Source: Lolium rigidum (taxonomy: Eukaryota; Streptophyta; Magnoliopsida; Poales; Poaceae). Taken from it: DNA of 64,000 nucleotides. The notes under the pieces are model-generated. The model made no database searches and was not told where the DNA came from. It saw only the letters and a list, made by a program, of their open reading frames with translations. Location: the NCBI RefSeq assembly GCF_022539505.1, contig NC_061508.1, positions 267,722,736 to 267,786,735 on the forward strand, given 5' to 3'. A program made the position numbers and the translations under genes. The first letter of the stretch is position 1, and every line of letters begins with the position of its first letter. Of the stretch, positions 31,847 to 44,696 are shown one piece after another.

Positions 31847-32362
31847 ATATCAACGGCCATGCTGATCTGCATAGGAGCTTGGTTCACTAGTACATATCAG
31901 GCCTTTTGAGGCCTCCCGTGGCACGCATAAGGCTTTTTTCGTGTGTCTAACAGAGCAGCGCTGACGCCCAATAATTTTAACCGTGTGCGGCGGGTACAAC
32001 ACACACGAGAATGCTTTTTGGAATGTAAAATTATATTCGCACATGATTGATTTTGGAGAAAGGGTTAGTATACGTCCACTATCCCAAATGATTGAAGTAT
32101 GTTCTACTTTGCGAGATAATTCCTTTAAAATCATGTGTAGAACATTCCCGAGGTTATCTCCTGGTATTTTGTTGACGCGAATAGCCTCTTTGCCTTCGAT
32201 AACATTTTCAGATGTAATCATTTTCACATTGGATATTAGTACTATAAAATGCTGAGATTACGAGAAGATCAACATCTTAGCCTCTCTCATCTCGACCAAT
32301 CTCTTCCACACTTCTATGTGCACCAATTTCTAAGAACATCAAAGCCTCTGCTCCAATAGCGT
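31847..32362. other. Possible CACTA-like terminus and unassigned sequence
   Basis: CACTAGTACATATCAGGCC at about 31885 is followed by CCGTGTGCGGCGGGTACAAC. Related CACACGG motifs recur at 33800-33930 and 36780-36820. A CACTA element could start here, but no matching right terminus is found. Confidence 0.3.
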
Positions 32363-33339
32363 TTGTGCCACCCTCTAGGAAGTACAGTTTCTACGAGAAG
32401 TATATGTCTTTTTATGACCTTCACCCTCCATGCAGCGAGGCTGGAGAGGTGGATCCGCTGGGTGAAGGAGCAGTACCTCGACGTCGCTATGTCCAAGTAC
32501 GTTGGAATGGACTATGAGTACACCCTCGCAAAGCCAGGTAGCCAAAAGAAGCTTTCACCAGAGGAGAGGCAGCGCGCCGCCGTTCTTCAACTTTGTGTTG
32601 CCGGTGAGGTCCTCATCTTGCAGATTGTGCACGATGATGTTTTGCAGGAGGCCCTAAGGGAATTCATTGGCGATGATTCAATCAACTTATGCGGTGCTGC
32701 TATGGACAACAATGTGAAGATGCTAGAGTACTGAGACATCACAGCCATTCCAGGAGCGTGCAACCTCCAGAGGGTGATCCCGAACCCGACGACCAACTAT
32801 CTTTCTCATTTGTATGTTCTGTCTAACCATTACATTGGAACAGAGCTTGTGAAGAAGGGTATTAATTCCATCAGATGCAACAACTAGTCCGAGTTTCCAC
32901 TATGCTTTAATCGTATTAAGTATGCTACTTGGGATGCTCGCCTCGGCTTCGAGATAGCTAGGACACACTGATGTCTAGTCATCTATAATAGAATGCGCAA
33001 GATGATGTTTTGCAGGAGGCCCTAAGGGAATTCATTGGCGATGATTCAATCAACTTCTGCGGTGCTGCTATGGACAACAATGTGAAGATGCTAGAGTATT
33101 GCGACATCGCAGCTATTCCAGGAGCACGCAACCTCCACAGGGTGATCCCGAACCCGACGACCAACTATCTTTCTCATTTGTATGTTCTGTCTAACCATTA
33201 TATTGGAACAGAGCTTGTGAAGAAGGGTATTAATTCCATCAGATGCAACAACTAGTCCGAGTTTCCACTACGCTTTAATCGTATTAAGTATGCTACTTGG
33301 GATGCTCGCCTCGGCTTCGAGATAGCAAGGACGCACTGA
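32363..33339 (+). pseudogene. 3'-5' exonuclease (WRN/DnaQ-like) pseudogene, tandem-duplicated
   Basis: The forward translation LERWIRWVKEQYLDVAMSKYVGMDYEYT...AAVLQLCVAGEVLILQIVH...REFIGDDSINLCGAAMDNNVKML...VIPNPTTNYLSHLYVLSNHYIG...YATWDARLGFEIART follows the plant family of WRN-exonuclease-like proteins with an RNase H fold. Several in-frame stops kill it: TGA where the second copy has TGC (after KMLEY), and TAG after RCNN in both copies. 32633-33000 and 33001-33358 are a 368-bp tandem duplication that doubles the C-terminal half. The first acidic motif reads DYEYT where DVEYT would be usual. Confidence 0.78.
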
Positions 33340-33366
33340 TGTCTAGTCATCTATAATAGCACTAGG
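32633..33366 (+). repeat. 368-bp tandem duplication within the exonuclease pseudogene
   Basis: GATGATGTTTTGCAGGAGGC begins both units (32633 and 33001). The units are nearly identical through CTAGTCATCTATAATAG, so the duplication postdates most of the decay shared by both copies. Confidence 0.92.
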
Positions 33367-33493
33367 GACCAGCTCAATGTATGGATGATGTAATGGATCA
33401 TCGATCCTTGTATGTAATGATGGTATATATTTTGACTGAATGATGAATTTTTTATATGTGCAAGTTATCCATTTTTTACGTCATTGTAATTTA

Positions 33494-33746
33494 CTTCATC
33501 CTTGCCAAAATGTAGTGCATATAAGAACTTTTAGAAGTCAAATGACATAAAGTTTGACCAATTATCTAGAAAAATATCAACATCTAGAATACCAAATTAA
33601 TACCATTAGATTCCTCGTGGTGTAAATTTCATATGGTATACATTTGGTATCGTAGATGTAGATAATTTTGTCAAAAAACTAGGTAAAAGTTAATATCGCT
33701 TGACTTTGTATAATTCGTATATGTACTACATTGTGGCAAGGGGGAG
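33494..33746. mobile_element. Stowaway-type MITE (253 bp)
   Basis: Inverted ends CTTCATCCTTGCCAAAATGT and (reverse complement) CTCCCCCTTGCCACAATGT, continuing for about 45 bp (GTAGTGCATATAAGAA / GTAGTACATATACGAA), flanked by TA on both sides (33492-33493 and 33747-33748). This is a Tc1/mariner-derived MITE. Confidence 0.88.
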
Positions 33747-34486
33747 TAGAACTACATTGTACATCTCACAACACAACCATGTGTTTTGTCATACAGATTG
33801 TAAGCAATACGTAGTACATCGCACACGCTTTTCTCACAGCAAAATCGTGTGCTATTTACTATAAAATGTTAGCACCACATTGTACATCACACACGGTTTT
33901 GCATTGTACAATCGTGTGTGATATACACTTTCAGGTTTACATACGTGAAAGTAACATAGATTTACAAACCATCATGTTGGCTAAAAAGATATAAATAATT
34001 AAATAGGGCAGCTACAAAGAATTATTCTGTAACATATATCGCTCACGGTATCTATTTCTCTCGTTGTGTGCAATCATCCTACAACGCAAATGGTTAGTTG
34101 CCTAAACGTATGTGTTATGTCGACCAATCTAGTCGGACAGTCGTAACCGTCGCCACTATCTTGCATAAATTAGGAACAACATCATCTTTATCTAGTCTCA
34201 CTCCACTCCAGAGACCACAACCGCCCCCTCTTCAGAACCACTAGGACGACCTAGTCCCCGTAAAAGCACCTAGCCGGTGAGGCATTAAGCAAGCTTCTAG
34301 CTGGAGATTTTACTCACGTGACTCCAATGCGGCACGTTGGCCTTGGAGTCGCGTCGATCCACACGTTCGGAGGCTGGATGTGCCGCTGATACGCCCGGTC
34401 AAGCTGGCTCATCCTCGACCTCCACCGTTGTCACGAAGGAAAGAGACTCCCCCCTCCCCCGCGAGGTTTACATTGTTAGCTTTTGA
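33747..34486. other. Non-coding; CACACGGTT-type inverted motifs
   Basis: Contains repeated CGCACACGCTTT / AATCGTGTGTG and TACATCACACACGGTTTTGC motifs at about 33800-33930, like subterminal repeats of a DNA transposon. No gene is seen. Confidence 0.4.
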
Positions 34487-35085
34487 ATGTTTACCTTCTA
34501 TTTATAGCTCAGATCTATTGTCAGCACTGGTGTTTTTGGTGGCATGATTAGATCATATAGTGACTTAGATCCATGTTTCACTCTATTCGGTTCCTACATC
34601 CTTAAAGATACTATGTTAATATAAGTCTATGATTTGGTGCATGATGCCAATGATTATATTGATTAGCAAATAAGGATGATTTTGCATGTTTACCTTCTAT
34701 TTATAGATCGGATCTACGATAAGCACCAGTATTTTTGGTGGCAAGATTGGATTATATAGTGAGCTAGATCCATATTTTTGTCTATTCGGTTGCTACATCC
34801 TTGAAAATGCTCAGTTAATATAAGTGTGTGATTTGGTGTATGAGGGCAATGATTATATTCAGTATGACAAAGGGATAATTTTGCATGTTTACCTTCTATT
34901 TAGCTAGGATCTTTTTTTTTCCGAGAACTATTTAGCTAGGGTCTACTCTATGCACTGGTGTTTTTTGTGGCAAGATTGGATTACATAGTGAGTTAGATCT
35001 ATGTTTTACTCTATTTGTTTGCTACATCCATGAGAATGCTCTGTTAATGTGTGTGATTTGGTGTATGGGTCCAATGATTAAATTC
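34487..35085. repeat. 199-bp tandem repeat, three copies
   Basis: ATGTTTACCTTCTATTTA recurs at 34487, 34686 and 34885 (period 199), followed each time by GGATCTA / CACTGGT / TTTTTGGTGGCA / CTATTCGGTTGCTACATCC. The third copy holds a small insertion (34909-34927). Confidence 0.88.
34909..34927 (-). mobile_element. 19-bp remnant of a severely truncated LINE
   Basis: The insert ATCTTTTTTTTTTCCGAGAA, compared with the other repeat copies, sits between direct repeats CTATTTAGCTAGG (34896-34908 and 34928-34940). A poly(T) plus a 13-bp TSD fits a LINE that copied only its tail. Confidence 0.65.
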
Positions 35086-35619
35086 AGTAGCACAAAAAGA
35101 TGATTATATCCAACCTCGTGCACCATATTAATGCCACATTGATTCTGTGTAACCTTGTGCTCACAATAAGTCCTCATTGTGCATAGTACTTGGTTCCATA
35201 GGATGAAGCATGTCATTGTGTGTAGTTGGTATTATGAGGCCTTCATTTATATGTGGATCTTTTTTGCAACTGGTTTTATGATACCGATGATTAAAATGTT
35301 GACGAGATGAAATGTATCTACATAGTTCTATCGAGCAACTACGCTTCTACATCAAACTTAGTAGATACGTATTCATATCGCTGACTATATAAGGCACATT
35401 GTATGTTTGTTCATTCTTTTGATATTCTAATGTTCAGCCACAGCTAACTTCATCTTTATTCTTTACACTTTGCTATTGTGATCTTATTTTGGTAACACTC
35501 CATAAGATAAAGATAAAGGGAAACAAAGAATGTGATGTGTAAGCTACATTGATGTTACATGATATTATTATTATATCTATGTATTATGTTCTATTACAAC
35601 ATATTATAGTTTAATGTTG

Positions 35620-35783
35620 TCAGAATCGTGATTCTGAATCGGACCGGAACCTCTATGGTATTATCGTAAACTGTAGAATCTTAACTTTTAGAATCATAAA
35701 ATCTTAGATTCTACTTAGTAGAATCATTGAATCGTTCCACTCAATTTGGGTCGTAGAATCGTATATTAGAATCACGATTCTGA
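35620..35783. mobile_element. MITE-like inverted-repeat element (164 bp)
   Basis: Starts TCAGAATCGTGATTCT and ends AGAATCACGATTCTGA. The body repeats AGAATC / GATTCT motifs many times on both strands. No TSD could be assigned. Confidence 0.5.
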
Positions 35784-36263
35784 AAACTCTGTTATAGTTA
35801 TATTTATTTGTCATATTTTGTAAGCTAACTAGATCTTTATATTACAAGTTTCCTATATGTTTCACATATTTAACTCTAACTACCATCTTGTGATAGGGAA
35901 GATATTTTGGTGACACTACATAAGAAGAATTGGACAGCACCATCACTTTCCAGTAAGAACATAAATCAATTGCAATTGCACTTATTTAATTTTTACTTGT
36001 CTATATTTATGTTCTAACGCCAATGAGTTTTTTTGTGAAATTTTCTCATCTTGTGCCATAAACCTAGCGAAGAACATAATCCAGATTATGGGCAACAAGA
36101 ATGCACTCATATGGGTGTCCTACCATAGATGCTACCGACACAACAAACATAAGGTAGCAGCAGAAGTGGGGTGGAGGTGCAACAATTCCAGCAAAACCTA
36201 TGTCATGGAGACTACGATGTAACCAAGAATTTCTATAGTTAGTAATTGAATTTATATCGAAAT

Positions 36264-36681
36264 ACATGTATGCATGTGGTGTATGAAAATGCACAATCAA
36301 ATAAAAGTGAGTTTTGCTGATGTATTTGCACGTGTTGTTGAGTTATGGGCTACTCAATATAGGTGGGTATTGCTTGTTGCGTATATAAAATATTTGCAAT
36401 GCTTGCTGAAATCATACAGATGGTTGAAACAAACGTGTGTTATTTGGGTGCAACACATAAGCCAAGTTCAACACATGTATGCATGTGGTGTATGAAAATG
36501 CACAATCAAATAAAAGTGAGTTTTGCTGATGTATTTGCACGTGTTGTTGAGTTATGGGCTACTCAATATAGGTGGGTATTGCTTGTTGCGTATATAAAAT
36601 ATTTGCAATGCTTGCTGAAATCATACAGATGGTTGAAACAAACGTGTGTTATTTGGGTGCAACACATAAGCCAAGTTCAAC
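36264..36681. repeat. 209-bp tandem duplication, almost identical copies
   Basis: ACATGTATGCATGTGGTGTA begins at 36264 and 36473. I see essentially no differences across the unit, so the event is recent or an assembly collapse/expansion artefact. Confidence 0.92.
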
Positions 36682-36844
36682 ACTGCTTGTTTACGATCTT
36701 GTAATGCAGGGTATAGCAAATCGTTGTGATGGCCGGCATATCCTATGGCAAAAGGTTTCCTGCGAGTGCGAATGAAGGCCACAACGCACACACGGTTAAT
36801 TAAACCATGTGTGCGAATGATGGCGCCTAGTAAAAAGGATGTAC

Positions 36845-36889
36845 GGGGTATCTGCGTCCCCCAAAGCGACCCCGAAAGGTATTTGGGGC
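36845..36889. mobile_element. Truncated end of a GCGTCCCCCAAA-type TIR element
   Basis: TATCTGCGTCCCCCAAAGCG followed by ACCCCGAAAGG parallels the left end at 18573-18610. It is cut off at 36890 by the LTR element. Confidence 0.5.
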
Positions 36890-38368
36890 TGATGTCTACG
36901 GGAGCTTCTATTCTTGTAGACAGTGTTGGGCCTCCAAGAGCAGAGGTTTGTAGAACAGCAGCAAGTTTCCCTTAAGTGGATCACCCAAGGTTTATCGAAC
37001 TCAGGGAGGAAGAGGTCAAAGATATCCCTCTCAAGCAACCCTGCAATCACGATACAAGAAGTCTCTTGTGTCCCCAACACACCTAATACACTTGTCAGAT
37101 GTATAGGTGCACTAGTTCGGCGAAGAGATAGTGAAATACAAGTAATATGGATATATATGAGTGGTAATAGAAATCTGAATAAAATATGGCAGCGAGTAAA
37201 CATGCAACGGAACAGTAAATAAACGGAGATTCCATGTTTAGAAGCAAGGCCTAGGGATCATACTTTCACTAGTGGACACTCTCAACATTGATCACATAAT
37301 AAAATCACTCTACACTCTCTTGTTGGATGATGAACACCACTAATTGCGTAGGGCTACAAGAGCACCTCAATGCCGGAGTTAAGAAGCTCCACAACATTCG
37401 ATGTTCATATTTAAATAACCTTAGAGTGCATGATAGATCATTGCAATTACACCAAGTACTAACATAGCATGCACACTTGTCACCATCACACTATGAAGGA
37501 GGAATAGATCACATCAATACTATCATAGCAATAATTAACTTCATAATCTACAAGAGATTACAATCATAACCTACGCCAAGTACTACATGATGCACACACT
37601 GTCACCTTTACACCATGGAGGAGGAATAGACTACTTTAATAACATCACTAGAGTAACACATAGGTGAATAGTGATACAAAACTCATATGAATCTCAATCA
37701 TGTAAGGAAGCTCATGAGATCATTGTATTGAAGTACATGGAAGAGAGATTAACCACATAGCTACCGGTACATCCCTTAGCCTCGAAGGAGAACTACTCCC
37801 TCCTCATGGGAGACAGCAGCGTTGATGGAGATGGCGGTGGTGTTGATGGAGATGCCTTCCGGGGGCACTTCCCCGTCCCGGCGGCGTGCCGGAACAGAGA
37901 CTCTTGTCCCCCAGATCTTGGCTTCGCGATGGCGGCGGCTCGCGGAAGGTTTCTCGTACCGTGGCTTTTCCGTATCGAAGTTTTAGGTCAGGGACCTTTA
38001 AATAGGCGAAGAGGCGGAGTCGGAGGGCTGACGAGGCGGTGACACAATAGGGGGGCGCGGCCAGGGCCAGGGCCGCGCCACCCTGTCATCTGGTGGCCCT
38101 GTGGCCCTCCTCTGCTGGCTCTCGGGTGTTCTGGAAGCTTCGTGGAAAAATAGGATGCTGGGCATTGATTTCGTCTGATTCCGAGAATATTTCTAGGATT
38201 TCTGGAACCAAAAACATCAGAAAACAGCAACTGGCCCTTCGGCATCTCGTCAATAGGTTAGTTCCGGAAAACGCATAATAATGACATATAATGTGTATAA
38301 AACATGTGAGTATCATCATAAAAGTAGCATGGAACATAAGAAATTATAGATACGTTTGAGACGTATCA
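36890..38368 (-). repeat. Large LTR (1.48 kb), minus orientation
   Basis: Bounded by TGATGTCTACGGG and GAGACGTATCA (minus strand TGATACGTCTC...CCCGTAGACATCA). It is directly followed on the plus strand by AGCATCCCCAAGCTT, which on the minus strand is a polypurine-like tract AAGCTTGGGGATGCT before the LTR. So this is the 3' LTR of a minus-strand element whose internal region runs to higher coordinates. The text is familiar from abundant gypsy-class elements of Triticeae, but I do not assign a family name. Confidence 0.75.
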
Positions 38369-39151
38369 AGCATCCCCAAGCTTAGTTCCTACTCGCCCTC
38401 GAGTAGGTAAATGATAACAAGGATAATTTCTGAAGTGACATGCTATCATAATCTTGATCATACTATTGTAAAGCATATGAGATGAATGCAGCGATTCAAA
38501 GCAATGGTAAAGACAATGAGTAAACAAATGAATCATATAGCAAAGACTTTTCATGAATAATACTTTCAAGACAGGCATCAATAAGACTTGCATAAGAGTT
38601 ACTCATAAAGCAATAAATTCTTAGTAGAAAGCTTTGAAGCAACACAAAGGAAGATATAAGTTTCAGCAATTGCTTTCAACTTCAACATGTATATCTCATG
38701 GATAATTGTCAACATAAAGCAATATAACAAGTGCAATAAGTAAACATGTAAGAATCAATGCACACAGTTGACACAAGTGTTTGCTTCTAAGATAGAAAGA
38801 ATGGGTAAAGCCGACTCAACAATAAAGTAGAAGATTGGCCCTTCGCAGAGGAAGCGAGGGATTAAATCATGTGCTAGAGCTTTTTAAGTTTTGAAATCAT
38901 ATAGAGAGCATAAAAGTAAAGTTTTGAGAGGTGTTTGTTGTTGTCAACGAATGATAGTGGGCACTCTAACCCCCTTGCCAAACAAACTTTCAAAGAGCGG
39001 CTCCCATGAAGGACGTTATCTCTACCAGCAAGGTAGATCATCCCTCTTCTCTTTTGTTTACACATGTATTTTAGTTTTTATTTATGGTTGACACTCCTCC
39101 CAACCTTTTGCTTACACAAGCCATGGCTAACCGAATCCTCGGGTGCGTTCC
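38369..39151 (-). mobile_element. Internal region fragment of the same LTR element
   Basis: Continues from the LTR at 36890-38368 with AT-rich non-coding sequence and no gag or pol. It stops at 39152 where the giant-LTR element begins; no continuation is found beyond 54803. Confidence 0.6.
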
Positions 39152-42100
39152 TGTGATGACCCAGCGTACCACTGCATGGTGTAGTACACAAGTCGTTGAC
39201 ATAACACAAGTGAAACACCGTTCCACCCATATTACATCTCTCAGAGTGGTACAACAGAAACATATGCGAGTCCAAGGTATGTCTATAGAAGTACACACGA
39301 ACAGTTTACATAAGATCCACACAACCTCCTACTTTACGAGTGAGGTAAAACTTCAAATAAAGCTCCAGAAGAACGACTCGTAATCTATCTTATGGCTAAC
39401 TCAAGTTCAAGAGCTACTTGGCTTGCTATAGAAATCTAGCTACTTAGGTGCTAGGATTAGGGAAAGATTCCCTTCTATTGCTAGTCTAGGTTTCCATAAT
39501 AACCGATGCGGGAGTTGACTCCATTGACTTCGTTGATTGGATTCTTCATCTTGTTGCGAGTTGACTCCTTTGTCTTCGAGTTCCACGGTAGTTTCTTCTT
39601 CGGTGCATTGCTCTAAGAAGGGGGTTCAAACGAGATAGAATGAGTACGAGCGTACTCGGCAAGTTCATATTAGGAAATATGTGTATCATGCACTAGCTAC
39701 AGCCATAGACCGGAAAGTCATAGGCCAATGCAAGTTTTTGTAAACATTTCTTCCAAAGGTTTATTTTATTCTGAAAACTATGCCCGTCGGTCTTCACGAG
39801 GTTGACCAGAACTTCGTGGAGTTCCTTTCTGCCGCGTTCGCGAGTTCCCTTCCCGGAACAGGGAGTGACAGCCACAATTTGATACACTCTGCGAGAGGTG
39901 CGTTACTTTTCCCATAAGAGACCTTATCCTTGTTGCCAACCGGGCGTCGGCTTTCCCGTCCACACTTCCTTTGGTGTGAGGCCAGGTGTAAGATCCAAGC
40001 CCACACCGCCTTCTCCGCGATCGCAAACCCACCCTTTTGTCCGACCCGTATACCTCCAGTAGACTTCCCCGATAATACGGCTTTACTCATGGTATACTCC
40101 GGACAATCCTTCATAGATCGGAAGAGATTAACATCACCAATGGATGGGGATTTAAAAGGATTTCCCAACCTATTGCGGCAGTGCCTCCAGCACCCCACCG
40201 TCTCTCCGATCCGTTGGCGTGCAGAAGGGAAAAGATACAGCTGGCTTCCCCAGAGCCATTATAGATCTCATGGTCAACGCGGTTTGTACGGCGCTAGAAT
40301 CACTGGACGGCATTGGTAATTAATCCTAGGGTGATATAACCCATTGCAATGGAACCTCCACCATATCAACACATACCATGGTTCCATTGCCCACCACATA
40401 GTCATATTCATAATTGTAAAATAATACTTTGCTTTTCAATGCATGAGTGATAAGTATAGTACTTTGCATATAGTTTGATACAAATAATCAAATGACATGA
40501 GCAAGCGATGAACTTGCCTTTCTTGACTGCAAGATTATGCGGGCAAAAGCTTCGATATGTGATAACTCCAATTTGCTGAAATACCATCATCGTCCGGTAA
40601 GGACAATGTTTAAAGAACTGCCAAAGATGCTATAATGCATAGTATGAGATGCAATCGTCCCGAGCGTAACCTAACCTCGATGATTTAGGATGTATGAGTT
40701 GTAAAGATTTCTTTAGGGTTGGTTGCACTTTTAGAATGGTTCTCAAACAAGGTTTTTATTAGGGTTTGGTTATATTAGCATCATAACCAAGTGATATAAG
40801 GCATCATAACAATCATACATATAAAGAGTAGTGGTGGAATAATATATAAAGAACGAGTTGTCAATTTTTAAGTTCTACATGATATGGTTGATGATTACTT
40901 ATATTATACTTCAAAAGAATAACTTTTGAAGAACATGTTGTTTAAGAAATAATGAGTATTTCAAAGAAATATAGGGCTTCTAAGGTTTGATTGACATTTG
41001 TACTTCAAAAGAATAACTTTTGAAGAATAGGTTAAAATAAGAATATGAACTACTTTAAATAGGAGCTATGGCTTCTAGGGTTGCTATTAGATTCATTTGG
41101 TTTTACTAATAGGAACTAGTTGGTGCTTAAGTAGAGGTTGATCTACATGTAGCAAGTATTAGTAGGTTTATTACTATGGTGTTCTCCTAAGTATCATATC
41201 AAAGGATGGTTATCAAGATCGTTGCTATGAATTAGCTATTAGGTTTACTATGACTTCATATTTGCTTTACCAAATAATCTCTAATAGTTTCTAAACTAAG
41301 TGGTTTATCATTTCCTAAGTAAGGTTTAGTTGGATAGGAACATGTGATGTGAATTGCTACACAAAGTTGATACTAGGGTTTATCATTATGGTTCTACTAG
41401 GGTTTAATTATTGAGGTTGATCTTAATGGTATGGTATAATGGATTGATGATCAATGGTGCTAACATGTGGTAACAAGCTAGGGTTTATATTTAGGTGGCA
41501 CTAGTGGATCATATAGATTTTAAATTGGAATTAGAGACATGAAATGATGATCTCATGTGACTTGGCTCTATGTTGGTAGATCCTGACTTGTATTTGTTGG
41601 TCACATAATAAGGTTCTCTATGTAAGGTGAAATTCACATGATCACATGTAACACATAACTAGGGTTTTGGAGTTGTTTCTAATTTAGGGTGATCACATGA
41701 ATTAATGAGATCAAGGTGCATGCTTATGTTAGAATTAGGGTTTCTAAATTATGGTACAACTCTACAAATGATAATTGACAAGATGAGTGTGATTACTATT
41801 TACTTTGAAATAACATTAATAATGATTTGATATTTTATTCATGTTCACAAGAATTAATAATTAAGATAACTCATGTTTAGGTTTAATTTAGAAATCAGGG
41901 TTTAACAATTATTAGGAGGTTTTAAAAATAATTAACTTGTTAACTAAAGATGTCTAAGTAACAAGTTTTGAATTACCAAATTAACATTAGCCTTTAGTAT
42001 TTTCTTGATTTATTATCATTTAAAGAAAATAGAAAATAGCACTTTGCAAATTAGGGTTTATGAATTATCACTAATAATTAAGTTAATGCAAATATGGTAA

Positions 42101-43120
42101 ATAAAATTGATCTTAACATTTTACTTAGTTACTGAATAGTTAAAATTTAATTTTGAAACTTCACTAATTATTGAATTCAAATTGTGTTTAAAACAAATGG
42201 AATGGCATAATTAATAAGGTTAAAAATAAATGAATTTTTATTTTGACACACATTTTTGTTTTATATTTTATTTGAGTAGAGTTTATTTTTGTGAGCATTT
42301 TGATATATTATTCATATTTTTCTGAGTTGAAATGAATTTAATCTATTTTACAAAGTTTCAGCTGATTTTCCGGAATTTGAAATTAACTAGAAAGTGCTAA
42401 ACATACCGGTTCGTTTCTAGCCTCGAGAGACATACATGTGGGCCGTTGGTCCGGGTCAGCTTGCCTCGCTGGCAGTTGACCGAGTCAACAGTGTCAACGG
42501 TCCCAGCTGCACATGCTCGACATCACCGGCGGCTTGACGCCGGCGACGGCAGAACGCGAGCGGCGCCACCGAATTAGGGCTCCCGGATGATGCTACTAGT
42601 ATGTTATCGGACTCCCATCGACCTGCTGAGGCCGCTGGTGTTGATCGGCTACTCGAATAGCTCACCGGAGCTACCTCCGACGATCCATGTCTGCGGCGGT
42701 CTACTCCGGTGAATGACGACTATCTCGAGCTACGGACGCGGTTCGATGGAAGCGAGATCTAGCTCGTGAGATGCGTGAGCTCACCCCGAGATACGATGGC
42801 GTGGTCGACGACGGCCGATTGGTGGTCGGAGGCGACGGCGATGGCCATGGATCTCCGACGATGCCGCGGAGAAGGGAATCGATGCAATTGAGCCAATTCC
42901 TGGAAGCTCCCGGACGATTCCTTGCGCCCGGATGCTCCTACTCGACGAGGCGCTCCTCCACGACCAACCGGCAGCCTCGGGCGGGGTGACTCCGGTCGAC
43001 CGTAGTCACCGTGGTGGTCGCCGGCGACCGAGTGGAAAGAACACGAGGAATTGAGAGAGCGTGCGAGATGAGATGGATGGGCGGTGATGAACTAAGGACT
43101 ACGTGGCGGACGCTCTCGCA

Positions 43121-43132
43121 CCTATTTATAGG
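43121..43132 (-). promoter_or_regulatory. TATA box, GC-rich block (3' LTR)
   Basis: The minus strand reads CCTATAAATAGG, then a CT-rich leader-like sequence. The homologous site at 52495-52506 reads CCTATAAATATA. Conservation and context suggest an LTR promoter. Confidence 0.55.
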
Positions 43133-44696
43133 CCAAGGGAAGCTCTCGAGGACTCGACACGAGCGGCAGACGTTGCAGAGCAGCGGCGGCGTACGGAAGC
43201 ATGCTTCGGCGAACGATCTTGTCGCTCCGGCGAGATAAGACTCGGACGCGAGGATGATTCGGGCGAGGTTCGGAACGCGCTTGCGACATCCGGGCGTCCT
43301 TATCGTCGACGAGAGCGGTGCCTACCGGCGCATGCCGTGCTGTCGACGCCGGAGAAGAAGACGACGTTTTCCCTTTGCACGATTCTTCAAGCGCGAAACG
43401 GTAAGTGGTGTTGGGTCGTTTCGGCTTGCGTGGGCTTGGGCCGAGACTTGGTCGACGCGGTGACGATGATGGGCTGGTCCCGGGCTGCGTTGGGGCAGGC
43501 TTCGGCTGCTGCGGTCCGGGTAAGGTAAGTGAGCCTTCTTTTCTCATTTCTCCTTTCCATTTTTTGTTTTTATTTTCTGGTTTTGACTATTTGAATTCAA
43601 ATTTTGAACTCTGGTTTTATTTTGCGGGTCTCTAAATATATTTGAATATCAAAACCATTTGATAATGCCACTTACTGTATTGTTTTGTTTTCAAACAACT
43701 ATTATATAATTGATTTATTTTGTGTTCTTATGAGACACAATTCAAATTTTCAGATAGATATGATTTTAGGGTTTATCTCAATTGCTTTGTTAATTAAGGA
43801 ATTAAACATGTTTTAATTGATTTGAAATTTAGAACATGTGCATGGTGAACACATTCTATTTTTTTTTCTAGTACTTGCCCATAGTGATCATTCACATATA
43901 ATTTAATTATGGCTAGGGTTTAACAAATGGTAAAGGAAATGGAATTGGTTCATGATTTTATGTGAATGATGGTTCTTAAGATTTAAGAAAGTAATTTGGA
44001 TATTGATTTACTCAACTCTACTAAATGACTAATTTTGTCTTAAGCAACTTCTAGCTTAGTTTATACTTGTGATCCATGATGCACAAGTTAGAACTTATGA
44101 TTTTATGTGGAGTGAATTCTATGTGAAAGGTTTAGGGTTTTGCATAAGCTTCACTAAATTGAAGTATAAAATAGGCATGAGGCATGGCAGGGTTCTAATT
44201 ATAATCCAAGTTAATCCATGGGTTGGAATTCAAATGTAGTTTAGGGTTTAAGTTGTGACCACCAATATGATACACAACTAGAATTAGAATATGGCATAAG
44301 CTTTGGTTATGTTTTACTAATGGGACATGGCTCTCACCTCCAAGATTAAAGGTTGGTTTGAACAAGTAGAATTTAATACTACTCTAATATTCTCTAGGAT
44401 AGACATGGATATGGTTAGCATTATAACTTCTCTCACTTCTCAATGTCTTGGAATAGCCTAAGGTCCTACTCAAGAGATGATGATATGATCCTCTAAATAG
44501 ATGGTTTGCCTAGGAATTCTACCTTGGTATCCTCTGTAGCTTGTTCTTCAGGAAATCTTATAAACCTGCATCTTGTGGTATGCCTCCACCTCCTAGCTTC
44601 TTCATCTTGATTCTAGCTAATTCACATGGAGTGGCTCTATGTGTTCTGTGCCATGTATCATGCTACAAGATGAGCAAATGGATGAAGGGTGTGGCT

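Noticed and set aside
36829..36845. CTAGTAAAAAGG as the right end of a CACTA element starting at 31885
   Set aside because: Orientation is wrong for a right terminus (TACTAGTG would be expected) and it does not match the left end over more than a few bases.
43103..43547. Frames of about 140 codons in the GC block of the giant LTR
   Set aside because: The equivalent frames in the other LTR (52500-52943) are shifted and encode different residues, so coding is not conserved.
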